From: Actinobacteria bacterium UBA5182
Lineage (GTDB): Bacteria; Actinomycetota; UBA4738
NCBI GenBank assembly: GCA_002413185.1
Contig: DHWM01000193.1
Coordinates: forward strand, 3,556-9,337
Reading direction: 5' to 3'
DNA: 5,782 bases
The first letter of the stretch is position 1. Each line of letters starts with the position of its first letter. Of this stretch, positions 1-5,672 are shown piece by piece. The translations under genes and the position numbers were made by a program. Below the pieces are notes generated by a model. The model had not been told where the DNA came from, did not search any database, and saw nothing but the letters and a program-made list of their open reading frames with translations.

Positions 1-171
1 CGCCGCCTCCAGGTCCGCGCGGTTCTGTTCGAGGATCTCCGGTGCCGCCTCCACCAGCGCGCCGGCCCATGCGAGCAGCGCCGCGTTCTTCGCCTCCGCG
101 CCGCACGACGCGAGGGACCGGGCCGCCCGGCGGGCCGCGAGCGCCAGGTCCGCGACCGCCGGCTCGCTCAC
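1..171 (-). CDS. proA: Gamma-glutamyl phosphate reductase, N-terminal part (runs off window)
   Basis: ProA reduces gamma-glutamyl phosphate with NADPH to glutamate-5-semialdehyde, the second step of cytoplasmic proline synthesis. Only the first 57 residues are inside the window. They show the family's N-terminal helix pattern, including EAKNAALLAWAGAL and then EILEQNRADLEAA, which matches the usual ProA opening (K-N-AL.. followed by I...N..D...A). The GTG start at 171 is chosen because it overlaps the proB stop in a GTGA arrangement and has a GGGAGG ribosome site (179-184) seven bases upstream. The overlap and the pathway link to proB make translational coupling very likely. The catalytic cysteine lies beyond the window, so intactness cannot be judged. 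Confidence 0.9.
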   Translation of the reverse strand, partial: MSEPAVADLALAARRAARSLASCGAEAKNAALLAWAGALVEAAPEILEQNRADLEAA

Positions 172-1331
172 CGCCCGGCCTCCCATTCCTCTGAAGGCAT
201 GAGGACCAGCTCGTCGCGATGGATGACCTCGCGGTCGGGCACGCCCGGCAACGCCTGGAGGCCGAGGCTCGACCGTCCGGCCACCGGCGGGAGCTGTTCC
301 GCCGAGTAACTGCACACGCCCCGGGCGAACGCCCGCCCCCCCGGGCCCGCCACCTCCACGGTGTCCCCGGCCTGGAACGAGCCCTCCACGCCGGTCACCC
401 CCGCGGCCAGGAGGCTCCGCCCGGCCGTTCGGAGCGCCCGCTCGGCTCCCTCGTCCACCAGGATCCGTCCCCGGGGCGTCGCGGCGAAGGCCATCCACGC
501 CTTGCGGGCCCGGGTCCGCCCGGCCCGCGCCGGGATCCACGTCCCGACCGGTTCGCCGTTCAGGACCCGCTGGAGAATGGTTCGCCGGGCGGCATTCGCC
601 ACGACCGTGGGGACGCCCGCCGACGACGCCAGGCTCGCCGCCTCGAGCTTGCTGGCCATGCCACCGGAGCCCAGCGCTCCCGGGCCGGCCGTCTGTACTT
701 CCAGCGGCTCGACCAGCTCTTCGACCAGTCGCGCACCCCGCAGGCCCGGCCGCGCGGTGAAGACGCCTTCGACGTCGGACAGCAGGATCAACAGATCGGC
801 CTTCACCATGATCGCGACCAGCGCCGCCAACCGGTCGTTGTCGCCGAACGTGATTTCCTCGGTTGCCACGGTGTCGTTCTCGTTCACCACTGGCACCACG
901 CCGGATGCCAGGAGATGCTCGAACGTTCGCTGAGCGTTGACGAACCGGCGGCGCCGAACGAAGTCGTCCTGGGTCAACAGCACCTGCGCGGCCACCAGCC
1001 CGCGCCGGGCGAACAGCCGGCCGTACTCCGCCATCAGCCGACCCTGTCCCACCGCCGCCGCCGCCTGGAGCGCCGGCAGCCGCTTGGGCCGGGACGTGAG
1101 TCCGAGCGGCGACAGTCCCGTGGCGATGGCGCCCGAGGACACCAGGACGCAGGACCTCCCGGGGGTCCCCCGCACCGCCTCGGCCACCTCGCGCACCACC
1201 TTGGCCAGGCGGGCCCGCGAGATCGTCCCGTCCGGGCCGACCAGGCTGGACGTGCCGACCTTCACCACGAGCCGGTCGACCGGCGGGATGGGTCTCGACC
1301 CGGGCTGCTCGCCGCGGACGGTTCGGGACAT
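168..1331 (-). CDS. proB: Glutamate 5-kinase
   Basis: ProB phosphorylates L-glutamate with ATP to gamma-glutamyl phosphate, the first and usually proline-inhibited step of proline synthesis. The 387-residue product has the amino-acid kinase fold first: the nucleotide-binding KVGTSSL near residues 24-30, VLVSSGAIATGL near 62-73, the substrate-binding NENDTV near 150-155 with FGDND near 162-166, and GSGGMASK near 221-228. A C-terminal PUA domain follows (about 288-365, starting GRILVDEGA), as in full-length enzymes such as the E. coli protein. The start could be GTG at 1349, but ATG at 1331 is preferred because GAGGGAG (1336-1342) sits four bases upstream of it. The gene overlaps proA by four bases and diverges from nadE. 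No damage is seen. Confidence 0.96.
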   Translation of the reverse strand: MSRTVRGEQPGSRPIPPVDRLVVKVGTSSLVGPDGTISRARLAKVVREVAEAVRGTPGRSCVLVSSGAIATGLSPLGLTSRPKRLPALQAAAAVGQGRLMAEYGRLFARRGLVAAQVLLTQDDFVRRRRFVNAQRTFEHLLASGVVPVVNENDTVATEEITFGDNDRLAALVAIMVKADLLILLSDVEGVFTARPGLRGARLVEELVEPLEVQTAGPGALGSGGMASKLEAASLASSAGVPTVVANAARRTILQRVLNGEPVGTWIPARAGRTRARKAWMAFAATPRGRILVDEGAERALRTAGRSLLAAGVTGVEGSFQAGDTVEVAGPGGRAFARGVCSYSAEQLPPVAGRSSLGLQALPGVPDREVIHRDELVLMPSEEWEAGR

Positions 1332-1335
1332 GGAA

Positions 1336-1342
1336 CTCCCTC
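1336..1342 (-). promoter_or_regulatory. Ribosome binding site that fixes the proB start
   Basis: On the minus strand this reads GAGGGAG, four bases before the ATG at 1331. It supports that ATG over the in-frame GTG six codons upstream, which has no comparable site. Confidence 0.7.
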
Positions 1343-1362
1343 GCTCCACAGGATGAGTAGCG

Positions 1363-1368
1363 ATGCTA
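1363..1368 (-). promoter_or_regulatory. Candidate proB -10 box (TAGCAT)
   Basis: The minus strand reads TAGCAT, a good fit to the TANNNT -10 consensus of actinobacterial housekeeping promoters. Transcription would begin near 1356, giving a leader of about 25 bases that contains the GAGGGAG ribosome site. No convincing -35 box is visible. The box shares three bases with a 12-base palindrome (1366-1377). Confidence 0.45.
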
Positions 1369-1377
1369 GCGCGCTAG
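1366..1377. promoter_or_regulatory. 12-base palindrome between the divergent -10 boxes
   Basis: CTAGCGCGCTAG is a perfect inverted repeat in the middle of the proB-nadE gap. Its two TAG arms form the first halves of the two candidate -10 boxes, which are placed symmetrically about its centre. It could be an operator, or simply shared promoter sequence. No regulator is encoded nearby. Confidence 0.4.
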
Positions 1378-1380
1378 GCT
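1375..1380 (+). promoter_or_regulatory. Candidate nadE -10 box (TAGGCT), leaderless arrangement
   Basis: TAGGCT fits TANNNT and ends six bases before the GTG at 1387, so transcription should start at or next to the start codon. No purine-rich ribosome site precedes that GTG. This spacing and absence are the usual signature of leaderless mRNAs in actinobacteria. No strong -35 hexamer is visible. Confidence 0.5.
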
Positions 1381-1386
1381 TGCCTC

Positions 1387-3105
1387 GTGGTGCGCATCGC
1401 GCTCGGCCAGATCAACACGACCGTCGGTGACCTCGAAGGCAACGTTGGCAAGATGGCCGAGTGGGCGGAGCGGGCCACGGCTGCGGGGGCCGACCTGGTC
1501 TGCTTCCCCGAGCTCGCCGTCACCGGCTACCCGCCGGAGGACCTGGTGCTTCGGCCGGAGTTCGTCCGCGACAATGTGGAGGCGCTGGAGAGCCTGGCCC
1601 GGCGAAGCGGGTCGGGTTGCGCCGTGCTGACGGGCTTCGTCGAACGGAGCGACGCGGGGCTCCACAACTCGGCGGCGCTGATCCACGGGGGGGAGGTCGT
1701 CGCCACGTATCGAAAGGTCAAGCTCCCCAACTACGGCGTGTTCGACGAGCAGCGGTATTTCGTGCCCGGATCCGAGGCGTGCCCAGTGCGGGTGGCGTCC
1801 TCTGCCCTGGGACTGTCGGTGTGCGAGGACGCGTGGCGGCCGGGCCCGCCCTTCGATACCTATCGCGGGCAGGGCGTGAGCGTGATCCCCAACATCAACG
1901 CCTCGCCCTACCACCGCCACAAGATCTCCGAGCGCCTTCGGATCTGCCGCGACCGGGCCGCCGAGACCGGCGCGTGGATCGTCTACGTGAACGGGGTGGG
2001 AGGACAGGACGAGCTGGTCTTCGACGGAGGCTCCATGGTGGTCTCGCCCCAGGGTGAGCTCAGGTGGCACGCCCCCATGTTCGAAGAGGACCTGCTGGTC
2101 GTCGACATCGACGTCCCAGAGGCGCGAGAGGGGTTCCCCGGCCCCCGGGTCCCGGGCGGGAGTGACCGTCCGATGCTTCCCTCCACCGGGCGCGATCCGT
2201 GGCCGGAGGGCCCGGCCGAGGTGTACGGCGCCCTGGTCCTGGGCCTGGGCGACTACGTCCGCAAGAACGGGTTCCGGGAGGTGGTGATCGGGCTGTCGGG
2301 CGGGATCGACTCGGCCCTGGCGGCAGCCCTCGCCTCCGACGCGCTCGGGTCCGACGCGGTTCGAACGGTGGCGATGCCCTCTCCGTACTCGTCTGCGGAG
2401 AGCCTCCTGGACGCCCAGGAGGTGGCGGACCGGCTGGGGGTCCGCCTGGACGAGATCCGGATCGACGACGTGTTCAAGTCGTACCTGTCGGCGCTGGAGG
2501 AGGTGTTCGCGGGGACCGAGGAGAACGTGGCCGAGGAGAACCTCCAGGCCCGCGTCCGGGGCAACCTGCTGATGGCGATGTCGAACAAGTTCGGCTCGCT
2601 GGTCCTGGCCACCGGCAACAAGAGCGAGATGGCCACCGGGTATTCGACCCTGTACGGGGACATGGCCGGCGGGTTCGCCCCGATCAAGGACGTCCCCAAG
2701 ACGCTGGTGTACGAGCTGGCCGAGTGGCGCAACGGTCGATCATCGCCCCCGCCCATCCCCGAGCGGGTCATGACGAAGGCTCCCACCGCCGAGCTGCGGT
2801 TCGATCAGAAGGATTCCGACAGCCTCCCACCGTACGAGCTGCTGGACGCCGTCCTCGAGCAGTACGTCGAACTCGACCGCTCGCCCGAGGAGATGATCGA
2901 GGAGGGCCTGGACGCGGAGCTGGTGCGGAAGGTGGTGGGGTTGGTCGACCGGGCAGAGTACAAGCGCCGCCAGGCGCCGCCCGGGGTGAAGATCACGCCG
3001 AAGGCGTTTGGCCGCGACCGCCGGCTCCCCATCACCAACGGGTACCGCCGGGCCCGACCGCCGGAGGGTCCGGAAGGACCGACCTCCACCCGCGCCGAGT
3101 CCTGA
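1387..3105 (+). CDS. nadE: Glutamine-dependent NAD+ synthetase
   Basis: The enzyme makes NAD+ from nicotinic acid adenine dinucleotide and ATP, using ammonia released from glutamine by its own N-terminal domain. The 572-residue product starts with a nitrilase-type amidase domain (about 1-260) whose Glu-Lys-Cys triad can be placed: Glu42 in FPELAVTGYPPEDL, Lys110 in YRKVKLPNYGVFDE and Cys146 in SVCEDAW. The synthetase domain follows, with the pyrophosphate loop SGGIDS at 304-309, TGNKSE at 409-414, and the conserved KAPTAELRFDQKDSDSLPPYE and RRQAPPGVKITPKAFGRDRR stretches near the C-terminus. The size fits the shorter class of fused enzymes; the M. tuberculosis form is about 100 residues longer. 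The start is GTG at 1387, or the next codon, also GTG; family alignment (M.RIALGQIN.TVGD) and the leaderless promoter favour this point. The gene diverges from proB and appears intact. Confidence 0.96.
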   Translation: MVRIALGQINTTVGDLEGNVGKMAEWAERATAAGADLVCFPELAVTGYPPEDLVLRPEFVRDNVEALESLARRSGSGCAVLTGFVERSDAGLHNSAALIHGGEVVATYRKVKLPNYGVFDEQRYFVPGSEACPVRVASSALGLSVCEDAWRPGPPFDTYRGQGVSVIPNINASPYHRHKISERLRICRDRAAETGAWIVYVNGVGGQDELVFDGGSMVVSPQGELRWHAPMFEEDLLVVDIDVPEAREGFPGPRVPGGSDRPMLPSTGRDPWPEGPAEVYGALVLGLGDYVRKNGFREVVIGLSGGIDSALAAALASDALGSDAVRTVAMPSPYSSAESLLDAQEVADRLGVRLDEIRIDDVFKSYLSALEEVFAGTEENVAEENLQARVRGNLLMAMSNKFGSLVLATGNKSEMATGYSTLYGDMAGGFAPIKDVPKTLVYELAEWRNGRSSPPPIPERVMTKAPTAELRFDQKDSDSLPPYELLDAVLEQYVELDRSPEEMIEEGLDAELVRKVVGLVDRAEYKRRQAPPGVKITPKAFGRDRRLPITNGYRRARPPEGPEGPTSTRAES

Positions 3106-3126
3106 AGCCGGCCCGAACCCCGAAGC

Positions 3127-3132
3127 TAGAAT
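3127..3132 (+). promoter_or_regulatory. Candidate -10 box for tRNA-Lys (TAGAAT)
   Basis: TAGAAT is a near-ideal -10 hexamer eight bases before the mature tRNA 5' end. CTGAAG at 3102-3107, overlapping the nadE stop, is a weak -35 candidate with a 19-base spacer. The tRNA can therefore be transcribed separately from nadE. Confidence 0.55.
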
Positions 3133-3140
3133 CGCTCACG

Positions 3141-3212
3141 GGGCCGTTAGCTCAGTGGCAGAGCAGGGGGCTTTTAACCCTCGTGTCGAAGGTTCGATCC
3201 CTTCACGGCCCA
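3141..3212 (+). tRNA. tRNA-Lys (anticodon UUU)
   Basis: The 72-base sequence folds as a complete cloverleaf. The acceptor stem GGGCCGT (3141-3147) pairs with ACGGCCC (3205-3211), and A3212 is the discriminator. The D stem is GCTC/GAGC (3150-3153, 3161-3164). The anticodon stem GGGGG/CCCTC carries the loop CTTTTAA with TTT at 3173-3175. The variable loop has five bases. The T arm is GAAGG, TTCGATC, CCTTC (3188-3204). The 3' CCA is not encoded: A3212 is followed by CCG. The gene lies 35 bases after nadE, and sequence of different composition begins immediately after it. Confidence 0.97.
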
Positions 3213-3233
3213 CCGTCGGGTTGGCCCACCGTC
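3207..3233 (+). repeat. Short direct repeat at the tRNA 3' end
   Basis: GGCCCACCGTC occurs at 3207-3217, spanning the last bases of the tRNA acceptor stem, and again at 3223-3233, 16 bases on. It lies at the border between core sequence and the A/T-richer segment. It may be the footprint of an integration or a small duplication at the tRNA end. It is much shorter than a normal attachment-site repeat. Confidence 0.4.
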
Positions 3234-3234
3234 T

Positions 3235-4017
3235 GTGAAGGTTCGGCACCTCTATCCCACATCGGCTCCGGCTCCCCTGTCCCACCCCGCGGATACTGGC
3301 CCGCCCTACAGACTGTTCACTGGCTACCATTACGATTCCAGCGCGCATCCGGCCCGCGGAGCCTCGGCGAGCATGAAGGTTCAAGACATCGACCTCTGTG
3401 GAAATGCGACCACGTATCCAGTCTTCTCTGCCATTTGGACAATGGTGTCAGGAACATTCTACAACTCGGGCTATGCTCAGATCGGCTGGAACAAATTTTC
3501 GGTAAACGGGTCGATCCTTTTCTACAACTTTTGGGAGTGGACCGAGTGCATCGGGGGCTGTGCGGATCATGCCGCGTTGACCGCATCATCTCCCGATGTG
3601 GGCTCTTATCATGAGTACAAGGTTTCATATAAATCAGATAAGAGTCTCCACATGTACATCGATGGTTATCAGTACGCTGCGACAACGCCACCCAGCATTT
3701 TTGGCGGGTTTGACCCGGTCGCCGAGTGGGAAGTTTCGGGCTGGCCGCTTGAGGCGGACTGGTTCAACGAAACCGACCACCAGGGAAACGACATTGCCGG
3801 GTCCTCAACTGCGCTTCAGGTGAATTGGACGCACGACAACGTGAAGTGGTCAACCGACTCGACCGACTGGCACGACATGCTGACGAACGGCGGCCAATCA
3901 CAAAACGACTTCCCTTGCGCCTACAATCGCACCGTCGACCTCAGTCCTCCCGGCGGCATTCCGAACTTCCAGACGTGGACATGGAAGCCTTCGCATGCGG
4001 GTTGCCCAACTCTGTGA
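3235..4017 (+). CDS. Unknown Trp-rich beta-sandwich-like protein, possibly missing its 5' end
   Basis: I do not recognise this protein. The 260-residue frame is rich in aromatic residues (12 Trp), Gly, Ser, Thr and Asp, with alternating strand-like stretches such as VFSAIWTMVSGTF, GYAQIGWNKF and ILFYNFWEWTE. It has five Cys (55, 105, 109, 228, 257). The pattern suggests an extracellular beta-sandwich of the concanavalin/jelly-roll kind, but this is only impression-level. The folded part seems to begin near residue 30 (GYHYDSS). The first 30 residues are Pro-rich with no hydrophobic segment, so no signal peptide is visible although the composition looks secreted. The GTG at 3235 has no ribosome site and lies 23 bases after the tRNA. 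ATG at 3373 is the next start but would cut into the domain. Codon use is more A/T-rich than in nadE (for example tca tat aaa tca gat). It overlaps the next gene by four bases. Confidence 0.6.
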   Translation: MKVRHLYPTSAPAPLSHPADTGPPYRLFTGYHYDSSAHPARGASASMKVQDIDLCGNATTYPVFSAIWTMVSGTFYNSGYAQIGWNKFSVNGSILFYNFWEWTECIGGCADHAALTASSPDVGSYHEYKVSYKSDKSLHMYIDGYQYAATTPPSIFGGFDPVAEWEVSGWPLEADWFNETDHQGNDIAGSSTALQVNWTHDNVKWSTDSTDWHDMLTNGGQSQNDFPCAYNRTVDLSPPGGIPNFQTWTWKPSHAGCPTL

Positions 4018-4574
4018 ACCGACAAGGGACCCCACGACGCATTCCGGTTCTTGCTATCTGCGCGATTCTCTTGAGCGCGTGCCAGGTCGACCGGCTTGGC
4101 ACGCCCCGCGTAGCTCCATCTGCTTCCTCTGCTGCGCCACCTTGCGAGACCCAGACCCTGGATCACACCGAGACCGACACCATAATTGGATATTCGCTGG
4201 CCCCTGCTGGAGGCCAAACCGCTGCCTTGGATGCATCGCAAGGATGTGATGCAGCGTGGTCGGTCCACGGGGTAGCGGGAGGAGGGGACCCGCAGCACGC
4301 CACGATCACATTTGGACTCCTCACCTATGGTCCGAACGGAACGGAGGACAGACCAGCCTATCGAGTGGAGTATTCCGACGGGGTATGTGTCCCGTACAAC
4401 CCTCCTCCGAATCGCTCCTATCCACCGGGCTACACGCCCCCTGCCTGCGCGTCGAATACAAGCTTCGGGGTCCTCGTCGACGCCAACACTGGCGACCTCA
4501 TCTTGGGCTTCAGAGGAGGGAGCCTTGATTCGAGCTCTGCTTCACCGACCCCGGAGCCAAGCGCGAGCCCGTAA
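4014..4574 (+). CDS. Small putative lipoprotein of unknown function
   Basis: The 186-residue product begins with a lipoprotein signal: a basic start (VNRQGTPRR), a hydrophobic core IPVLAICAILLSA and the lipobox LSAC with Cys23, so it is probably anchored on the outer face of the cytoplasmic membrane. A Ser/Ala/Pro-rich linker follows. The globular part, about 50-170, has four Cys that could form two disulfides, plus SFGVLVDANTGDLILGF, a strand-turn-strand motif seen in many secreted actinobacterial proteins. The tail is again Ser/Pro-rich (SSASPTPEPSASP). The GTG at 4014 is chosen because it gives a textbook signal peptide and overlaps the upstream stop as GTGA; ATG at 3981 would add 11 non-signal-like residues. 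Translational coupling to the preceding gene suggests the two act together at the cell surface. No function can be named. Confidence 0.75.
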   Translation: MNRQGTPRRIPVLAICAILLSACQVDRLGTPRVAPSASSAAPPCETQTLDHTETDTIIGYSLAPAGGQTAALDASQGCDAAWSVHGVAGGGDPQHATITFGLLTYGPNGTEDRPAYRVEYSDGVCVPYNPPPNRSYPPGYTPPACASNTSFGVLVDANTGDLILGFRGGSLDSSSASPTPEPSASP

Positions 4575-4673
4575 CGAATACGAGCGCTCGCTCCGCCCAG
4601 CCTCGACGTCGCTGAGCGCGAAGTAGACGCAGAGCTCGCGGCTGCGTGGGGGTACGAATGCCCTGCAGGTCGC
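4575..4673. other. Junction between lipoprotein gene and transposase remnant
   Basis: This stretch is high GC again. It contains the palindrome CGAGCGCTCG (4581-4590) and an inverted repeat ACGCAG / CTGCGT (4627-4632, 4642-4647) with a nine-base loop, but no T-run, so it is not a clear terminator. The plus-strand frame following the lipoprotein stop stays open through it into the transposase frame without a start codon. It may contain residual coding sequence from an unidentified gene broken at the IS junction. Confidence 0.35.
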
Positions 4674-5629
4674 CGGTCGAGGTTCTGCGTGATCACGAAG
4701 CTCGTCCTGAGGGCGACGGCGAGGCCCGTGTGCGAGGCGCTCTTGGAGGCGCTCGGCCGCCACGGCGTCCCCGAGCAGATCCTCACCGACAACGGCAGGG
4801 TCTTCACCGGCAGGCTCGCCCGCAAGTCCGCGACCGTGGCGTTCGATCCTGCCTGCCTGCACAACGGGATCCGCCACCTCCTGACCGCCCCCTACTCGCC
4901 GACGACCACGGGCAAGATCGAGCGGCTGCACAGGACGATGCGCAAGGAACTGTTCGACGGGCGTCGGTTCACCTCGATCGAGGGTGCCCAGGCCGAGCTG
5001 GACGCCTGGGTGGCCACTACAACCGGGAGCGGGAGCACGAGGCGATCGGTGACGTTGCGCCGATCCGACGGTTCGAGCTCGCGGAGAAGACCTCCACCGA
5101 CGTCGTCGATCCTGACGCCGGCACCGACCAAGCGACCGAACCCCCCAGGCGCACCGTGGGCCGCAGGGTGGACCGCGCGGGACGGATCAGCATCCTCAAG
5201 CACCGCTACCACGTGGGACGGCATCTCGCCGGGCGGGCCGTCACCGTCGAGTCCGCCGACGGGCTGCTCCACGTGAGCCACGACGGCGTCCTCGTCGCCA
5301 CCCACGCCCGGCGGCACCTGGCGGATGATGAGGACCGGATGGACCGACGAACCAAGGCATCCAGACCGGCTCGACCCACCGCCGGTGAGGAGGTCCTGCG
5401 CAAGGTGGACTCTTCAGGCTCGGTGAGCTTCGCCGGAACGACCTACAGGGCCGGCAACCACTACGTCGGCCAGGTGGTCGGGGTGCGCGTCGTGGGTGAC
5501 ACCGTTCAGATCACCCAGGACGGGCTCCTGCTGCGCACCCATCGGACCCGACACGACAAGCTGAAGGAGTTCGGAGCACTAAAAAACCCCGGCGGTAGAC
5601 TCCGGAGGACCACTCAAGATGTCGGATAG
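4674..5629 (+). pseudogene. IS481-type transposase remnant, 5'-truncated and frameshifted
   Basis: The frame from about 4674 reads as the second half of an integrase-core (DDE) transposase: SRFCVITKLVLRATARPVCE, then LTDNGRVFTG with the second catalytic Asp at 4788-4790, then HLLTAPYSPTTTGKIERLHR with the catalytic Glu at 4920-4922. The 43-residue Asp-Glu spacing and these motifs match the IS481 group. The N-terminal helix-turn-helix region and first catalytic Asp are absent, since recognisable similarity starts abruptly at SRFC. Near 5015 (gtggccactacaac) one base is missing relative to the expected WVAHYN, and the protein continues in another frame as HYNREREHEAIGDVAPIRRFE to the stop at 5627-5629. 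After the core there are two tandem 50-residue modules (5168-5317, 5405-5554), equal in length with 17 identical positions by my alignment, resembling the beta-barrel C-terminus of these transposases. The element cannot be active as it stands. Confidence 0.85.
5015..5015 (+). other. One-base deletion frameshift in the transposase
   Basis: The upstream frame reads gcc at 5013-5015 and the downstream frame must begin cac at 5015-5017, so one C is missing. No slippery A- or T-run is present, so this looks like mutation or a sequencing error and not a programmed shift. Confidence 0.7.
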
Positions 5630-5668
5630 GTACCGGAGCCATTCCGGGACACGTACCGAGACTTCACA
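5630..5668 (+). mobile_element. Candidate right end of the IS481-type element
   Basis: After the transposase stop the sequence contains GGTAC (5629-5633) and GTACC (5652-5656) as inverted arms, and CCGGA / TCCGG (5633-5637, 5643-5647). It ends TTCACA at 5668, so the element would read inward as TGTGAA, in keeping with the TGT...ACA termini common in IS481 elements. The left end is missing, so the inverted repeat cannot be confirmed. The next gene's stop codon lies five bases further on. Confidence 0.4.
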
Positions 5669-5672
5669 GCAG

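Noticed and set aside
219..1430. Long plus-strand frame opposite proB (403 codons)
   Set aside because: Its product is Arg/Pro/His-rich with no known motif, as expected for the antisense of a high-GC gene; proB is unambiguous.
3067..3080. Hairpin GGTCC-GGAA-GGACC as a nadE terminator
   Set aside because: It lies inside the nadE coding sequence and has no following T-run.
3008..3238. Plus-strand frame with SSVAEQGAFNPRVEGSIPSRPT
   Set aside because: It is out of frame with nadE and crosses the tRNA; another common tRNA-derived false protein.
3136..3384. Minus-strand frame containing GREGIEPSTRGLKAPCSATEL
   Set aside because: This is the well-known spurious translation of a tRNA gene; the cloverleaf at 3141-3212 explains it.
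2199..3614. Long plus-strand frame overlapping nadE, the tRNA and the islet
   Set aside because: It is a G/R/P-rich shadow of nadE and runs through a structural RNA.
4627..4647. Inverted repeat ACGCAG / CTGCGT as terminator for the islet genes
   Set aside because: The nine-base loop and the absence of a T-run make it a poor intrinsic terminator.
4430..4931. Minus-strand frames opposite the transposase remnant
   Set aside because: They lie opposite recognisable transposase sequence and show no motifs of their own.
4646..5014. Upstream part of the frame that later encodes the transposase C-terminus
   Set aside because: Before 5015 this frame is a shadow; the recognisable transposase is in the neighbouring frame until the deletion.
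5005..5025. Programmed ribosomal frameshift in the transposase
   Set aside because: No slippery heptamer and no clear downstream structure; IS481 transposases are normally read from one frame.
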